Assembly: GCA_035578155.1 (NCBI GenBank)
Contig: JAPWDM010000021.1
Span: 4,330,501-4,394,500, forward strand
Origin: Brachynemurus nebulosus
Taxonomy: Eukaryota > Arthropoda > Insecta > Neuroptera > Myrmeleontidae
DNA length: 64,000 nt
Reading direction: 5' to 3'
Below, in pieces: positions 12,757 through 25,344 of the stretch; the stretch's first letter is position 1; each line of letters starts with the position of its first letter. Position numbers and translations under genes: made by a program. Under the pieces are notes generated by a model, which was not told the origin of the DNA, did no database searches, and saw only the letters and a program-made list of their open reading frames with translations.

Positions 12757-14019
12757 ATAACGTGAGTTACCAAAACATTAATTTGTTTCTGTAACTTTTA
12801 GAAAATTGGACTCAGGCATATGATTTTTTGTATTCTCTTCACAAATAACTCATTGATTGCAGAACTAATTTTTTTATATTTTTTACAAAAAACAAAAATG
12901 TAAATTTAACGTACCTAAAAAATGTAACGTGAGTTACCAGAATGGTAACTCACGTTACGGAGTTTCTTAAATAGGAGTTGTTTCTTTAGTTGTTTCTTTA
13001 TTCGAGAAATGATGTGTGCCAGAGTAATGAGGATTCCATTCCTGAAGTAACGTTATGTGTTTGAAGAGTGTTTCTGGACAAAATAACAAACTTTTCAAAA
13101 TAGATGAAAATGACATTACTTTTGTTAGTGTTAACAGGTTTTAAATGTACTTCCTTACCCAGAAATTGAAATGAAAGGTGGTAGGATGTACTACAAGTTC
13201 AAAAAATCAGTTGATATTAAAGAGAAGTAAAAAAACAGTAAGAGTTTCCCATTATGAATTTAGAAATGTTTTAACCAGTATTATAAGACAGCGTACTATA
13301 AATTGTAGGATTAAAATAAATAGGCTACTTTTTCACCTTCTGTTTAAAACTTCTATTGTTTAAGACTAGTATTTTATAGTTTATAGCAGGTATTATAAAA
13401 TTGTTCTGTTATTCTGATATTTAGTAATAATAAAACTTTCCTAGTATTTCATATGTATCGCTTAATTTGTTTGCTTAAACCCTTCTTTTCTAAATTACTT
13501 CTAAATAAAAAAGGGCTTCAACATTGTAAAATATTCTTTTAAAGACTATATACATTGATTTGAGTAATGTATACTAATAATAATTATTTTATATAATTGT
13601 TTTCAGACCATTTTCCAATGAAGACAAAATGTAACGTGAGTTACCGACATTGATATGGGATTTTAATAATAAATTCTTCTACAGGCATAGGAAAATTTTG
13701 ACAAACTTATCATCTTCTATATAACACACACAGGTTGAATATAAAAAAAAATTATTCTTGTAACTTTGAATCGGGAGCAGAAAAAAGCAATTGACTCCAA
13801 AGTAAATTTTGTACTGTCCCTTTTTTGTAACGTGAGTTACCAAAATATTTAAATTATTATTTCAGTTGTGGACAACCCAAAAGCTTTAAAAATAAATGGT
13901 GGTAAAAGCAGATCATCATGCTAATACTAGGAAAAATTCCGATTAAAAAATGTTTTAATTTAGTATTGTTATAATACAAAAACTCTTAAATTTTGATTCA
14001 CTTAGTAACATGAATTACC
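12757..14019. repeat. Dispersed 15-bp motif GTAACGTGAGTTACC
   Basis: The motif occurs at 12757-12771 (first base changed), 12924-12938, 13631-13645 and 13827-13841. It is inverted at 12944-12958 and degenerate at 14005-14019. Each copy can form a small GTAAC/GTTAC stem, and the direct and inverted copies at 12924-12958 form a larger hairpin. No protein gene is supported in this region; the 61-codon frame at 13178-13363 has no recognisable feature. Confidence 0.7.
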
Positions 14020-15118
14020 GTGGACACACCCCACATATTAATCTGTAGTTGAAAAATACATTTTAATTTTTTGTTTTTATTTTATTTTTCAACCATTTTA
14101 TTTTTGCCTGAGAATATTTGCACAATGATTTCCACGGTAGAAAAACAATGCAAGAAATACTAGTAATTAAAACCGTTTTATAATATCACCCAGTCTTATA
14201 CTTTATTTATTTAAATTGTGTTCCACAACTCCAACGGTAAGTGTTTCGTTGTATGCGACATAGATGTCGTATTATGTAAGATTTTGTGTAAGAGATTTAT
14301 TCACAGGGCCGCGCCAAGCGGGGGTGTTAGGGGTGCCTAGTACCCCGGCGGCAGGCTTTGGGGGCGGCAAATAAAATATAAAATTATTACTATTTTTATG
14401 TGGTAATTTTGATGACACTAAATGTTACCCGCATTTTGCTTAAATACTTGTCTATTATGATTGTTGTGACCCGTCGGTAATCCGATTATTCCGATTGTCG
14501 ACCAGCGACAACAATCATTTGCGCGGTAATCGGCGAGATCAAACGGGATCGGGATCGAACATGTTCTTGCAGGCTTTAATTTTATAAAAACCGTCGTTGA
14601 ATTCTACACATAAAACATTTATCAATCTTTAAAATTGTTTAGTTTTCGTTGCGTTACGTTGTATATAGTACCTACGTGACGATTAGTAAACAAAACAAAC
14701 TAAAAATTGATGACTGAGGATCTCTCATTAAAATATTATTCTTTTAAATAAGACTTAGTAAACACTGTATTGAACAGTCGAAATATAATAAAAGAGTTTA
14801 AGATTTCAATTGTTTGGTTTTAAAACCAACATTTTTATTTTACCTTCTTTTTCCTATTTGGTTGATATCGTAAACCTAATTTATTATTTCTGTTTTTTGT
14901 TATTATAAATTTGTTTTCAATATTTGCTTATCCACATCTGCAAGCAATTTAGTTTAAAATATACATGTTCTTTCGATATTGCTTATTCCACTTAGGATAA
15001 GATAAGATTTATGGATGTTCTTTAAATTGGAGCACTCCATACTCTTTTCTTGGAAAAGTTACATTATTTCGTTTCTCAGAAATTTAAGTAAAAAACATCC
15101 CCTTTTGGGCTCTGCGGA

Positions 15119-15481
15119 ACGAATCTGATATAAATGCGTTAGATTTATGTGATGAAATAGAAACTCTTTTAACATATATTAATCCCGACATGAATGAATT
15201 AACAGTTTTAGATTATATATTTTCTAATGATCTTACTACAACGTTTCCGAATATGACAATTGCATTAAGAATATTTTTGACAATACCTGTGACAGTGGCA
15301 TCTGGTGAGAGAAGTTTTTCGAAACTTAATAAAAAATTATTTAAGATCTAGTATGTCACAGGAAAGAATATCGTATTTAAGTTTAATTAGCACAGAAAAC
15401 AAAATTGCTGCAGATATTGACATGTCAGATTTAATAAATGAATTTGCAATAAAAAAGGCAAGGAAAGTGAATTTTATATAA
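15119..15481 (+). pseudogene. hAT transposase C-terminal (dimerisation) fragment
   Basis: In the frame beginning near 15121 the sequence encodes the hAT C-terminal dimerisation region: a FPNMTIALRIFLTIPVT block followed by ASGERSFSKL. After a frameshift near 15340 it goes on with RSSMSQERISYLSL and ends at a TAA near 15481. This is the hallmark hATC domain of ZMYM1-like hAT transposases. The catalytic RNase H core is deleted. The fragment lies inside the exact hAT boundaries and supports the family call. Confidence 0.85.
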
Positions 15482-15647
15482 AATTTTAAAATTGTTACTA
15501 TTCGTTTTTGTTTTGTGTAAAATTATTTATTTTTATTTACTTGTTCTTGAAATTTATGCGAAATAAATTGTTAAAAAAAGTTTAAGTGTTTTATTCCATT
15601 TATAATCCTAAATATTTTATAATATTTTATGCATTTCATTAAAGTAA

Positions 15648-15729
<82 letters not shown>
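15648..15729. repeat. (TA)n microsatellite
   Basis: A pure TA tract within the hAT element. Confidence 0.95.
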
Positions 15730-15731
<2 letters not shown>

Positions 15732-16287
15732 TGTAAACTGGTAGCCGGGAGGCATATATTTTATTGTCAAAAATGTATTACAAATAAGTTTGGCGTTTTA
15801 GGGGCGGCAATTTTTGTCTGGCACCCCAGCGCAAATGTCCCTTGGCGCGGCCCTGTTTATTCACCAGTATTTATTATATTATAATAATTAACGATAAAGG
15901 GTTTAATTGTATTGTGAGACATTTGAATATGTTGTGGAAAAATTATAACGAAATTACGACTCTAAATAATGCTGAAATACGAATAACCAACTTAAATTTT
16001 CGAAAAATAAAATTTTCAATTTTTACGTAGGTTTGTGCCAATCGTTTGTGAATGTCTGTAACATTTTCGATTTCATTTGTGACTAATCAGTTAATAAATT
16101 TATCAAAATACTTTGAAGTACTGTCTAAACTTCAATTTAAACAACATATGCAATGTAAAGTACACAAATGTACCATTTTAGAATAAGTTAGGCAATTTGA
16201 ATGTATACGTAATTTTGTGTCGCGTTGTATACAAAAAAAAAAAAAAAATTAATAAATAAATAAAAGAAACGATGGGTGCATATGTAT

Positions 16288-16667
16288 TAGGGATGTTATG
16301 GATATCCATAACCGTAATCGAAACTACCGGATGTCCGAAATAATTACATATCCGAAACCGTATCCGAAAATAAAAGTTTTGGATTTGTTTCGGATAATAA
16401 CAGACAACTGCCGGTGGAATACTAAGGTTAAATCGAAGCAAATTTTTGCTACATATATTTCTCTTGGTAGATTTCCGTTGATTTGTGTTTGGCTTTCACT
16501 TTTTGGGGTAAAATTTTCCTTTTTTTAAAAAAAAAAATATTCACTGAAAGCAATTATCCGTAACCGTAACCGTATCCGATATTATTACATATCCGTAACC
16601 GAAACCGAAAAAAATGTTTTTAAATATCCGTATCCGTATTCGAAATTTCATGTTCGTAACATCCCTA
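16288..16667. mobile_element. hAT-type MITE with 8-bp target duplication
   Basis: The ends are TAGGGATGTTA and TAACATCCCTA, flanked by perfect ATATGTAT duplications (16280-16287 and 16668-16675). The interior carries many ATCCGTAACCG-like hexamer-rich subrepeats at both sides, which are likely transposase-binding subterminal repeats. No transposase is encoded; short frames here are shadows. Confidence 0.88.
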
Positions 16668-16675
16668 ATATGTAT

Positions 16676-19493
16676 AGACGTGGTTAAAAAAAGTTTTTCT
16701 TGAAGGGCCAAATGTTCAGAAAGTTTAAATTAACCTCAAGAACTTTTAGCTGATTCTAATTAATAATTAGCTATGGATTACGAAATCCTGTTTAGATCAC
16801 CTCTCACTTTTTTTACCCCTTTTTTTTTATTTAAAAATGTTAAAACGTCTTACAAAAAATTAAGATAACTCATATTTAACTTTTTTATAAAGTGTGACCT
16901 CTTTTTGAACCAGACTAGGTGTCCTAAGGAAGGTTCCCAATCAAATGGTTCCCAGTAACTTTCCCAGAATCGAGTTGGTTTTGGATTCTTCCAAAAGATA
17001 AGTTTCCCGTTTTGTATTTGGGCCCCAAGCAATTGTTTTTTTGTACTCCAGTCCCAACAAATTCGGTATCATGTGGGAACAAAATTGAAATGCAAAAGAA
17101 ACAAACAGTTAACTTTCAAGAAGAAAATTTTTTAATATTAAAAAAAAAAATTAAAAAAAAAATACACACAAAAAATGATAAAAATAATAAATAAGAAGGG
17201 TTAAGTAATAATATAATATAACCATGGACATTTTAAAGACAATTGGTTTTTAAATGGGGTTGATTGTTATTTTGGTTTGAGGGTAGAATTCTTCTTAGTT
17301 GAAAATAAAACAGCACAGATTTAAAATGTAATCTCCGTATAATGGGTTCATAATTCTTTTTTGTACATAACAATGAACCAAAGAATAAGTGAGTGGGTGG
17401 TAGTGGTTCTTCATTTATATCCACCGTGAAAAACGTTCGCCATTCATGAGATGGGGTGAGCAAGCGGAGGGTGTTAGGCGGTGTGGTAAAGGTATTTATA
17501 CCACCCATCACGAGATCACCTCATTATTTAGACGTAAGCCATACACAATACAACCCACTTTGGCCCACTATTACAAAAATTATTTGTGAAATAATTGACA
17601 AAAAATTTATTTAAAAAAATATCAAATTTACATTTTCTTCTTTTGAGAGTTATCTAAAAAAAATTACTGACTTGTGGCCCATAATGTGGTCAGCCAAAGA
17701 TTCATTGTTTCTAATTTGTTTTTTAAAGGAAACTACTGTATGGAATGTTTTAATATTTTAAGGATATATTTGTTGATATATAATAAATTCACGGTAAAAG
17801 TTTTGGATCAAAAAATTCAAAATTCAGGGAGTTATTCACGAGCTCCCAAGGCTCTAAAAAAAATTCCCCCACTGCTGCGGTGATAGCGACCTTCACAGTG
17901 CCTGAAATCAAAAAAACCAAAAAGCTTATTACACTAGAATGTATTGCCCGTGCCGTGAACCCCAATCGAAAAAAAAACTTGAAATTTAACAAAATGGCGG
18001 AGTTTTTTAAAAAAAAGTTTCAAAATTTGCGCGAAAATTTGATGACTTTTGGCCTGCAAAAATTACATTTCTTATTCGATTGGAAAACTGTCGGTTCATG
18101 GCACGGAGAAAAATATATAAATGAAACTACAATAAGAATCAACTCGATCGGATGATTTGTCTTCAAGTTATAACTGCAGCAAATTTGAAAAATGTAGTTT
18201 TTCTTTATTTTACCTTTTAGTTTTAATCACTGAGAATTTTTACTAAAATTATTTACGATGTACTCACTGTAACGGTCATAGTAAAACTAGATGAATTGTT
18301 TAAATTTGCCAGGGTCTAGCTTCTCCACAACATGTGACTGGTAGCCACGTCCAGAAACTCTCGAACTATCAACTTTCATACATTTCTCAATACCTCAAAG
18401 TTAACAATGAAAATCAGAATCCGCTTTCCGGATGGCTGTAACTCAAAAACTATTTGAGATATACACTTGAAATTTTAGTACGTTATTTTTAAAGGTATAG
18501 ACTATTGAAACATGTAAAAAAAAATTTTCCAATTTTTTGAAAACGTCACACTCGGGGTCCCCCTTAAACAAAGTTTTCAAAATATCTTTTGTCCTTCTAT
18601 GTAAAAGCACTTTATGGTAACAATACGACTGATGATTTGTGAAAATTCCCATAAGAGTACCAGTGACTCAAAATGTTTTTCTTAGAGTGGCGTTCTTGCC
18701 TAGAGACGTGAATTTTGGATCTTTTCAGACTAAATAAACAAAAACTTTTACTATAAATTTTGTACAGTTTAGTTATTAATGTTTTGAAAAAGTATAAAAT
18801 ATTTTTGAAAAAAAAAATGAAAACTTTAAACTGGTCGATATGATTAAAGCCTTTTCGTAAATCTTCAACAAAAATCATACACAGTTTCTTGAAAAGAACT
18901 AAGGTCGCTGTGGTCAGAACCAAAGAGTTAAATATATTCTAAAAATTTAAAACCTTAAAGGTTAACCTTCTTTAAAATTAAAAAAAAAAATTTTTAAAGA
19001 AGGCTCAGCAGAAACTGACAATATATCTTACTACTTTTGGTATAGAACTACTGTAACCTTACTATCTTTGGTAAAAAAAAACTTCTGTGACTTGACTACT
19101 TTTGGGCTAGAACGGCTGTGACTTAAGTTCACATATATTCATCTCCTTTGATTACTTGGATGAATTATTCTGTGGATAAAACTTCAGTTACTCGTTAGTT
19201 CGTTTTGGGTGTGGTTGTTTTATGCGGATGTTTGAATTTCCTCCGAACTTTGGATCCAAAAATTATGAAAAAAAGAACTGTTTAAGACTGACCCTTATAC
19301 TGACTTTGGACCTTTTTTTACCGTAAAAGGTGCCCCTTTGATTGAACGAGGTCCTGGGCTGCAGCCCGTAACGTCCATACCTAAGTCCATCCCTGGTTAA
19401 ACGGGATATTTCTACGCAGCCAATTCTTCGAATAAATATTGAAAATACTTACAGTTTTAATTACTTTCTCAATTTCACGAAAATACTATTCTT
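16676..19493. other. Non-coding repeat-like region
   Basis: No gene can be supported. Short frames (60-103 codons) on both strands lack domains and have random composition. The area has poly(A/T) tracts but no element end was recognised. A ribozyme-like motif begins at its right edge. Confidence 0.4.
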
Positions 19494-19538
19494 TTTACTT
19501 GACGCGTTTTCAGCCCTTTCGGCCATCATCAGAGTAAA
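19494..19538 (-). ncRNA. Hammerhead-ribozyme-like motif (Penelope/retrozyme type)
   Basis: On the minus strand the order is TTTACT, CTGATGA, a short imperfect GC-rich hairpin with a GAAA loop, GAAA, ACGCGTC, then AGTAAA. CTGATGA, GAAA and a GTC cleavage triplet are the conserved hammerhead core. TTTACT pairs with AGTAAA as helix I, with one unpaired base after the cleavage site. ACGCGT can form the minimal helix III seen in Penelope-like elements and retrozymes. Helix II has mismatches, so this copy may be decayed. Confidence 0.5.
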
Positions 19539-19743
19539 TAATTGATGAAAATAAAATGAAGAGAATTGAAGAGGTGGATTCCAAAACCCGCTAAGTCACT
19601 TTTTGCAATTTTTCAGGAAATGTAAAAGACTTTCTAGGCAGGCAAATGTAATAATCTGTTTAAATTATTTTCAAGTTCTTAGATAATAATTATTATTGAT
19701 GTTATTTATTTGTTCTTGTTTATACATATAATTTTCAATAGAT

Positions 19744-19782
<39 letters not shown>

Positions 19783-20458
19783 AAAAGTTGGGTTGAGTTG
19801 GTTAAAATAAACCTAGTTTGTTTAAATACAGATATATTTTATTCAAGAAACATTTTAAACAGTGCATTATTAGCTATTTCATGTGTTTGACATAACAAAA
19901 AATCTGTCTACAAGCAAATTTGAAAAAAATACCAGCTATTATTGGAAAAAAAATGCAATGGTTTACGAGTAAATTTGACATAGAGCGTTTTGAAATAAAA
20001 CTGCCACTGACTTACCGCTTTTTTAGAAAACATTCCATTTTTCATCATTCATTTTACAGTAGAATAAGCTGATTTTGAAAGGTGGCACTACAAAAATCGT
20101 GTAGAGCTGGACTTGAACATTCTGCATCAACTAAAATCTCACATCACAGCTAAGATGTGTAATATTGTTAAAATTTTATTTTCATCAATTATTTTCAATA
20201 TTTAAAATGAAATTTCACAAAGTAAATCTCTCAACAGTGAATTATTCGAATAAAATTTTATTTCGAATATTCCATAAAATTTAAATAAAAAAATTCAAAA
20301 TTATATTAAGCCGTATCAATATCTTGTGCATATATTTGTAATTGTTTCAAAAGAAAACGGAAAAAATAAAGAAAAGAAAATGTAATGTAATTAAAAGTTT
20401 TCCGTAACCATGTTCCGTTGATGAAATAATACTAGCAAGATTACAATATAATAAAAAA
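19539..20458. other. Non-coding; poly(A) tract
   Basis: No gene is seen. A run of about 28 A lies near 19750-19777, which could be the tail of a retroposed copy, though no body was recognised to its left. Confidence 0.4.
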
Positions 20459-20945
20459 ATACCCCTGTCGCAGCATCCTGCATAACATAGCGAATTTCCA
20501 TTTACAAAAGTACGTTTCTCTCGGAAACTAGTTGATATAGAGTAATTGTAAATAAAAAAAACCTTCTTTATGTGATTTTTGCGCCTTATTTCGCCAAATT
20601 TTTTTCACGAAAAATCTCCAAAACCCCGTAAACGTTTTCACGAAATTTCTTAAAAATAAGATGTTTCGTTCTCGAGTTATCGTCCGGACACTTAGTAAAC
20701 ATATATATAAATGTGTACGCACGATAACTCAAGAACGAAACATCTTATTTTTAAGAAATTTCGTGAAAACGTTTACGGTGTATGGACATTTTTCGTGAAA
20801 ACAAATTTGGCGAAATGAGGCGGAAAAATCACATAAAGAAGGTTTTTTTTATTTACAATTACCCTATATCAACTAGTTTTCGAGAAAAACGTACTTTTGT
20901 AAATGGAAATTCGCTATGTTATGCAGGATGCTGCGACAGGGGTAT
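20459..20945. mobile_element. Long-hairpin (foldback) MITE, copy 2
   Basis: This has the same structure and arms as 10324-10812: outer ATACCCCTGTCGCAGC and its complement, and arms of about 235 bp closing on a short AT loop near 20690-20715. The loop is the reverse complement of that in copy 1, so this copy was inserted the other way round. Divergence between the two arms within a copy is small, at a few substitutions. Confidence 0.9.
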
Positions 20946-22370
20946 TTTTGAATTTTTATATATAAAACTCTTCTGAGTGGGTTTACGTATAGGCATTGGT
21001 TCACAAAAAAGAAAGCAGACTAATTTTTAATAAAAATTAGTTGAGATACAGTCGTTCAAAGTTACCTGTATAGTTTGTAAGCTTAGTCAGTGTGGGAAAT
21101 AAATAACTATAATTAAGTTTTTCAAATTTATTTAATTTTACTGTAAATACCATAATTTTTTTATAATATAATACTTTATAAAATAATTTTTTATTTTAAA
21201 TTAAAGTAAACAAAATTATTGTGTAATTTCTTTTTTTTTATAGTTATTGATAATCCTACCACAAAGTAATCAATATTTATTTGAAAGTTATTAACCATAA
21301 AAATATCTAATAAAAAAGACAAATATACTACTGATACTGCCAACTACTAAATTATATTACACTACCCTTATTTGAAGTGTTGTAGTTAGGTTTTTTTTGA
21401 CAGATAATTGGTATATATAAAATATTAAAAAAAGAGGTACAATACATTTTAAATTGTAAACGCATATTTCGACTCTTTTTAGCATTTGTTTTTTAACCAA
21501 ATGATTAAAATTCAACAATTTTTAAAAATCTACCTCCGCCTGCTTGCCCCAAAACAAGCTGCCCACAAGCAAATACGCTTATATAGCCTTAAAAAATTTT
21601 GACAAATGTGGCATCCATCAATAGAGGGACACCCTATGAGTCGCCGAACAGAGTTTGAATTTTGAAAAAAATCGGTTTCATTTTTGAATTACAGATTCCC
21701 AGTTTGACATTTTTTAAAAATAAATTATATGTAAATTAAAATTGTTGTGCATCGGAATGAGCCAAATTTCAACTCATTCCAACGGCAAAATTGTGAAAGT
21801 ATATTTTTTTTTTTTGAAAAAAAGAATTACTACTTAAAAAGTAGAGGGGGTATTTTTGCAACCGCGCCAACCCCGGCAGAAGTAGATTTTCATACTTACT
21901 ATTATCAAATAAGCTATATAAGAAATTCTAGCTTTATGGCGAGTACCTTAGTCGAGGTGGCGGGTAGCTCTCCTACTATTACATTTCACGATTTTTTACA
22001 TGCAAAATTTGAGAGTGAAAAGTATAAAATTTTTCGCTATTTGATTTTTCTCTTTATTTATGCTTCAAATTCTACAACTCTGTCGAATTTCATCAACCTA
22101 AGATTGTTAGAAGTGCTTTATATTTTTGATGATAAGTGGAAAGTCAATCACAAAATTGCCGTTTTTTGAGGTATTCAGGCTTGAAAAGAATAAGTCATTA
22201 ACGTATATAAATTGAAGATTTGTTTTAGTTTCAGAATAAATCAATTTGGCACCAACAAACTCAAAAAATCATTTTATTTAAAAGTAATATTTTAAACAAA
22301 TATGAGTCTCCACCCACCGCCGGAGGTTTCTAGAACCGCCCCGGTAGTGGATGGTGGGTCCAGAACTTGT
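20946..22370. other. Non-coding region
   Basis: A 140-codon plus-strand frame (21747-22169) exists, but it has low-complexity composition, no domain and no homologue that I recognise. I do not call it a gene. A short GC-rich inverted pair (CCACCCACC...GGTGGGT) lies near 22310-22360. Confidence 0.35.
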
Positions 22371-22670
22371 TTTCTTATTTTCTCAAAAACTAGCTAACCT
22401 AGAATAATAATTCAAAAACCTTTTTTATGTGATTTTTTTCCGTCTTTGCAATGGTGTAAAAAACTGTGGCGAAAACTTTTAAATTATAGCAAATTTTGGC
22501 AAAAAACTAATTTTTTGCAAGAACAAAAACCATGTTCCTGGCATCCGACGTGCTTGGCTGAAGAACTCATCCAAGATTTTTGGATTTTCAACGTTGTCAC
22601 CAAATTTCGTAAAGCTAGCAGTTTTTCCTGAAGAGCTATCGTGCTGATACATATATACATACATAAACCT

Positions 22671-22745
<75 letters not shown>

Positions 22746-22871
22746 TATAAATTTTAGTGAATATTATTTTTGTGTTCTAGGGGCCTCAAAACAAATTTCT
22801 GCCATATTCGCGGGCTGAACTTCCACCATGAGCAAGGATGTAATAGCGAGTTTCCATTCTGGAAATTCGCT
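22371..22871 (+). mobile_element. TA-core repeat family, copy B
   Basis: It runs from CTTATTTTCTCAAAAACTAG through a unique arm to GAGCTATCGTGCTGATACATA, a (TA)n core (22682-22742), then AACAAATTTCTGCC and the end CATTCTGGAAATTCGCT. It is inverted relative to copy A. The short frames on both strands are shadows of the repeat. Confidence 0.8.
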
Positions 22872-23954
22872 AAAAGAAAAATACCCAGCCTCGGTATAAT
22901 ATTTTCTTGAGAAACAAATGGCATTTTACTTAGTTAAAAGGAAAGAATTCATTGTTGACATAAGCATTTAAGGGTTTACCATCGGAGATGACGTGCCATC
23001 GCGGTAAAAATTGCGATTTTAAAAACTAACCGAGTTAATTGTAATGTATCATTCATACCGTACTTCATTAGATGAAGCTTAAAATATAATAATGGCCTTT
23101 TGTGGCCATCATAGATTACATGGTAACTGGTGTTTTAAAAAACCTCACCCTATCGTTGAATGAGGGGTGCATGCCGTTGAGAATAATGTAAGTTTAAGAA
23201 TGTGCTTTATTTTCATTAGGGTTAATTGTCATAAAAAAAATCGGGAAGAAATACTCATGGCCGAACAAAAAAATTTGATTCTCGGCTAAAAATAAAAGTG
23301 TAGTAATAAGGATGACCAGAATTCGGTTGGGCGACTCAACATGGATTGGTCAAGTTTCGGAATAGAGACAGTCTTGTTCGCTTTAATATTTTCCAAAAAT
23401 TTCGCAAAATAAGTTTTAGTTTTCATTTTCCGTTAGTTTTGATTTTTTTTTTATTAAAAATTATTTTACTGTTTTTTGATGAAAATTTCCAATCTTTTTC
23501 AGCTTTTCCTTAGAAAGTATTATTTCTACATTCGCGCATAAAAAAGGTTTCTAAACGTTCAAAACCTCATGATTTCCTTCGAAGCTGCTTTTCTAAACAA
23601 GATAAAGCAGTCATTTACGTTTTTATAATATTATAGAATTGCTATAAATACATCTATGAAAAAACTTAATGATGCAATAACTTATATTCTTACGCTTCGT
23701 ACTGACTAAATGCTTGAAAAAAATTAATAAGTAACTTTATCACAAACTAATGTTTAAATTTCTTACTTCTCATTCTCGTTATGCACTTTATGGGGGTTAT
23801 TTAAAAAAAAAAACCGCATAAAAAGAGGTTATGCTGCACTATTCGGTTAGGTATATGTCTCATTATACAATTCATGTGTATTCCTTTTGGCCACGGGGTA
23901 TAATTTTAGGATTGGGTCAATGTTTTTTCAGTCGCGGGACACAATTTGTGATAA
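22872..23954. other. Non-coding region
   Basis: AT-rich sequence with no gene, terminal repeat or RNA recognised. Confidence 0.4.
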
Positions 23955-24206
23955 GACAATTGTGGAGTAGTCAAACAGAAAGTAACATTTCCATCGTTGC
24001 TTTTGTTCAGAAATCATTAAAATGTGATTAAAGAGTATGCATTTATTTTTAAAAATATTCTGTTTATGCACAACTGTGGGTTGAAAAAAGTTACCTTACG
24101 TCCCTGTTTTGTCAATTTAAAAACTTTCATAGTACAGGAAATAACTGAGTTTGAATTTTGGAAATGTTACCTTTTGTCAGTAAAACTTGGAAATGTCACT
24201 TTTTAA

Positions 24207-25108
24207 CCCTAGAATCATACGTTGGTCTACGAGTCAAGTTAATCATACATCGGCGTCGTTTCGACGAATGGACTTTTTACGGGGAGTTTTAGAGTTTATT
24301 TGCAAAAAACATTTTTTTTACATAACAATACTACAAAAGCGAACAAAATATTTAAAAAAATTGGATTTGGAAAAATTTCTTAATGTAAATATTTATTAAT
24401 TTTTTTTAATCTTTTTATCAAAGCATATTTTCATTATAAAAATTAAAAAATATATAAATACATCAATTGTAATAATTAATTTATGAACTATTATGAATCA
24501 GTGGACATGTGTGACTTTACAGAATGTGAAATTTCTCAGTCATAAATATTCCTATAGATATGTAGTCATTTCCCCATTAGGCACATTTGTAAATTTTCTA
24601 AAATTTGTTAGTAATTTTTCGAATAAGATCTCAAAAAATAATAAAAATTAAAATATTTTCCACAAAATAAATTGTTAATCTTTTATTAAGTCATTCGAAA
24701 CACATTCTTTAGTTTTCGATTCAATATATTCAAACTTCAGTATTATGTCGTCTCTATAAGTCAAACAGCTGTAATCATCTTTCACATTATCATAATCATT
24801 GAATAAATTAATTATAACATCCATATCTTTAATAGATTTTAGAAAAATTAGGAAAACTTTTATATGTGGAGTACAAAATCTTTAAAAAAAATATAGGTTA
24901 ATCATACATCGTCGTCCTTTTGACGCACACTATTTTAGTATAAAAAAAACGACAATAGCTATAAATAAAATTTATATGTGTTATGTGTTATAATAACAAA
25001 TAAATTAGATAACAGAAGTTTCACAACGAGCAGGTACCGACAAGTCACATTATTGGAGCAGGTAGAGAAGTTCGTTCGTCGTTTTGACGAGTATGTATGA
25101 TTCTAGGG
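24207..25108. mobile_element. piggyBac-type non-autonomous element
   Basis: The ends CCCTAGAATCATACG and its inverted counterpart (ATGATTCTAGGG) are each bordered by TTAA (24203-24206 and 25109-25112). TTAA plus CCCTAGAA is the piggyBac signature. Subterminal repeats with AATCATACATCG occur near both ends. A short minus-strand frame of 49 codons (24675-24824) is present but is not a recognisable transposase piece. Confidence 0.85.
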
Positions 25109-25344
25109 TTAATAATGATTGAATGGAAATTGAAGGAATTTAATTAAAAGTAATAAAATAAGAGCCCCTTTAGATTTCGATGCATCAATAAAAAATTTAA
25201 AAAAATAAAAAATAAAAAAATAAAAGCCATTTTTGATTATTAAAAAACAACCTTTCTCTAGTGTTTTCAGCTACTAAATCTAATAATCTAAATCTAGATC
25301 TAATATTACATAAGAAAAAGTCACTTTTTGATAGAACTAATAGC

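Larger units (their letters stand above)
14304..15855 (+). mobile_element. hAT transposon, internally deleted, exact boundaries
   Basis: The element starts CAGGGCCGCGCCAAG and ends CTTGGCGCGGCCCTG. It is flanked by perfect 8-bp duplications TTTATTCA (14296-14303 and 15856-15863). Subterminal GGGGCGGCAA occurs near both ends. It contains a fragment of its transposase and a (TA)n tract at about 15648-15729. At 1552 bp it is far too short for a full transposase, so it is a deletion derivative. Confidence 0.95.

Noticed and set aside
21747..22169. 140-codon plus-strand frame
   Set aside because: Low-complexity Phe/Lys-rich start, no domain, and surrounded by repeats; it may be chance.
22310..22360. 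Short GC-rich inverted pair as a MITE
   Set aside because: Too short, without target duplication or a second copy.
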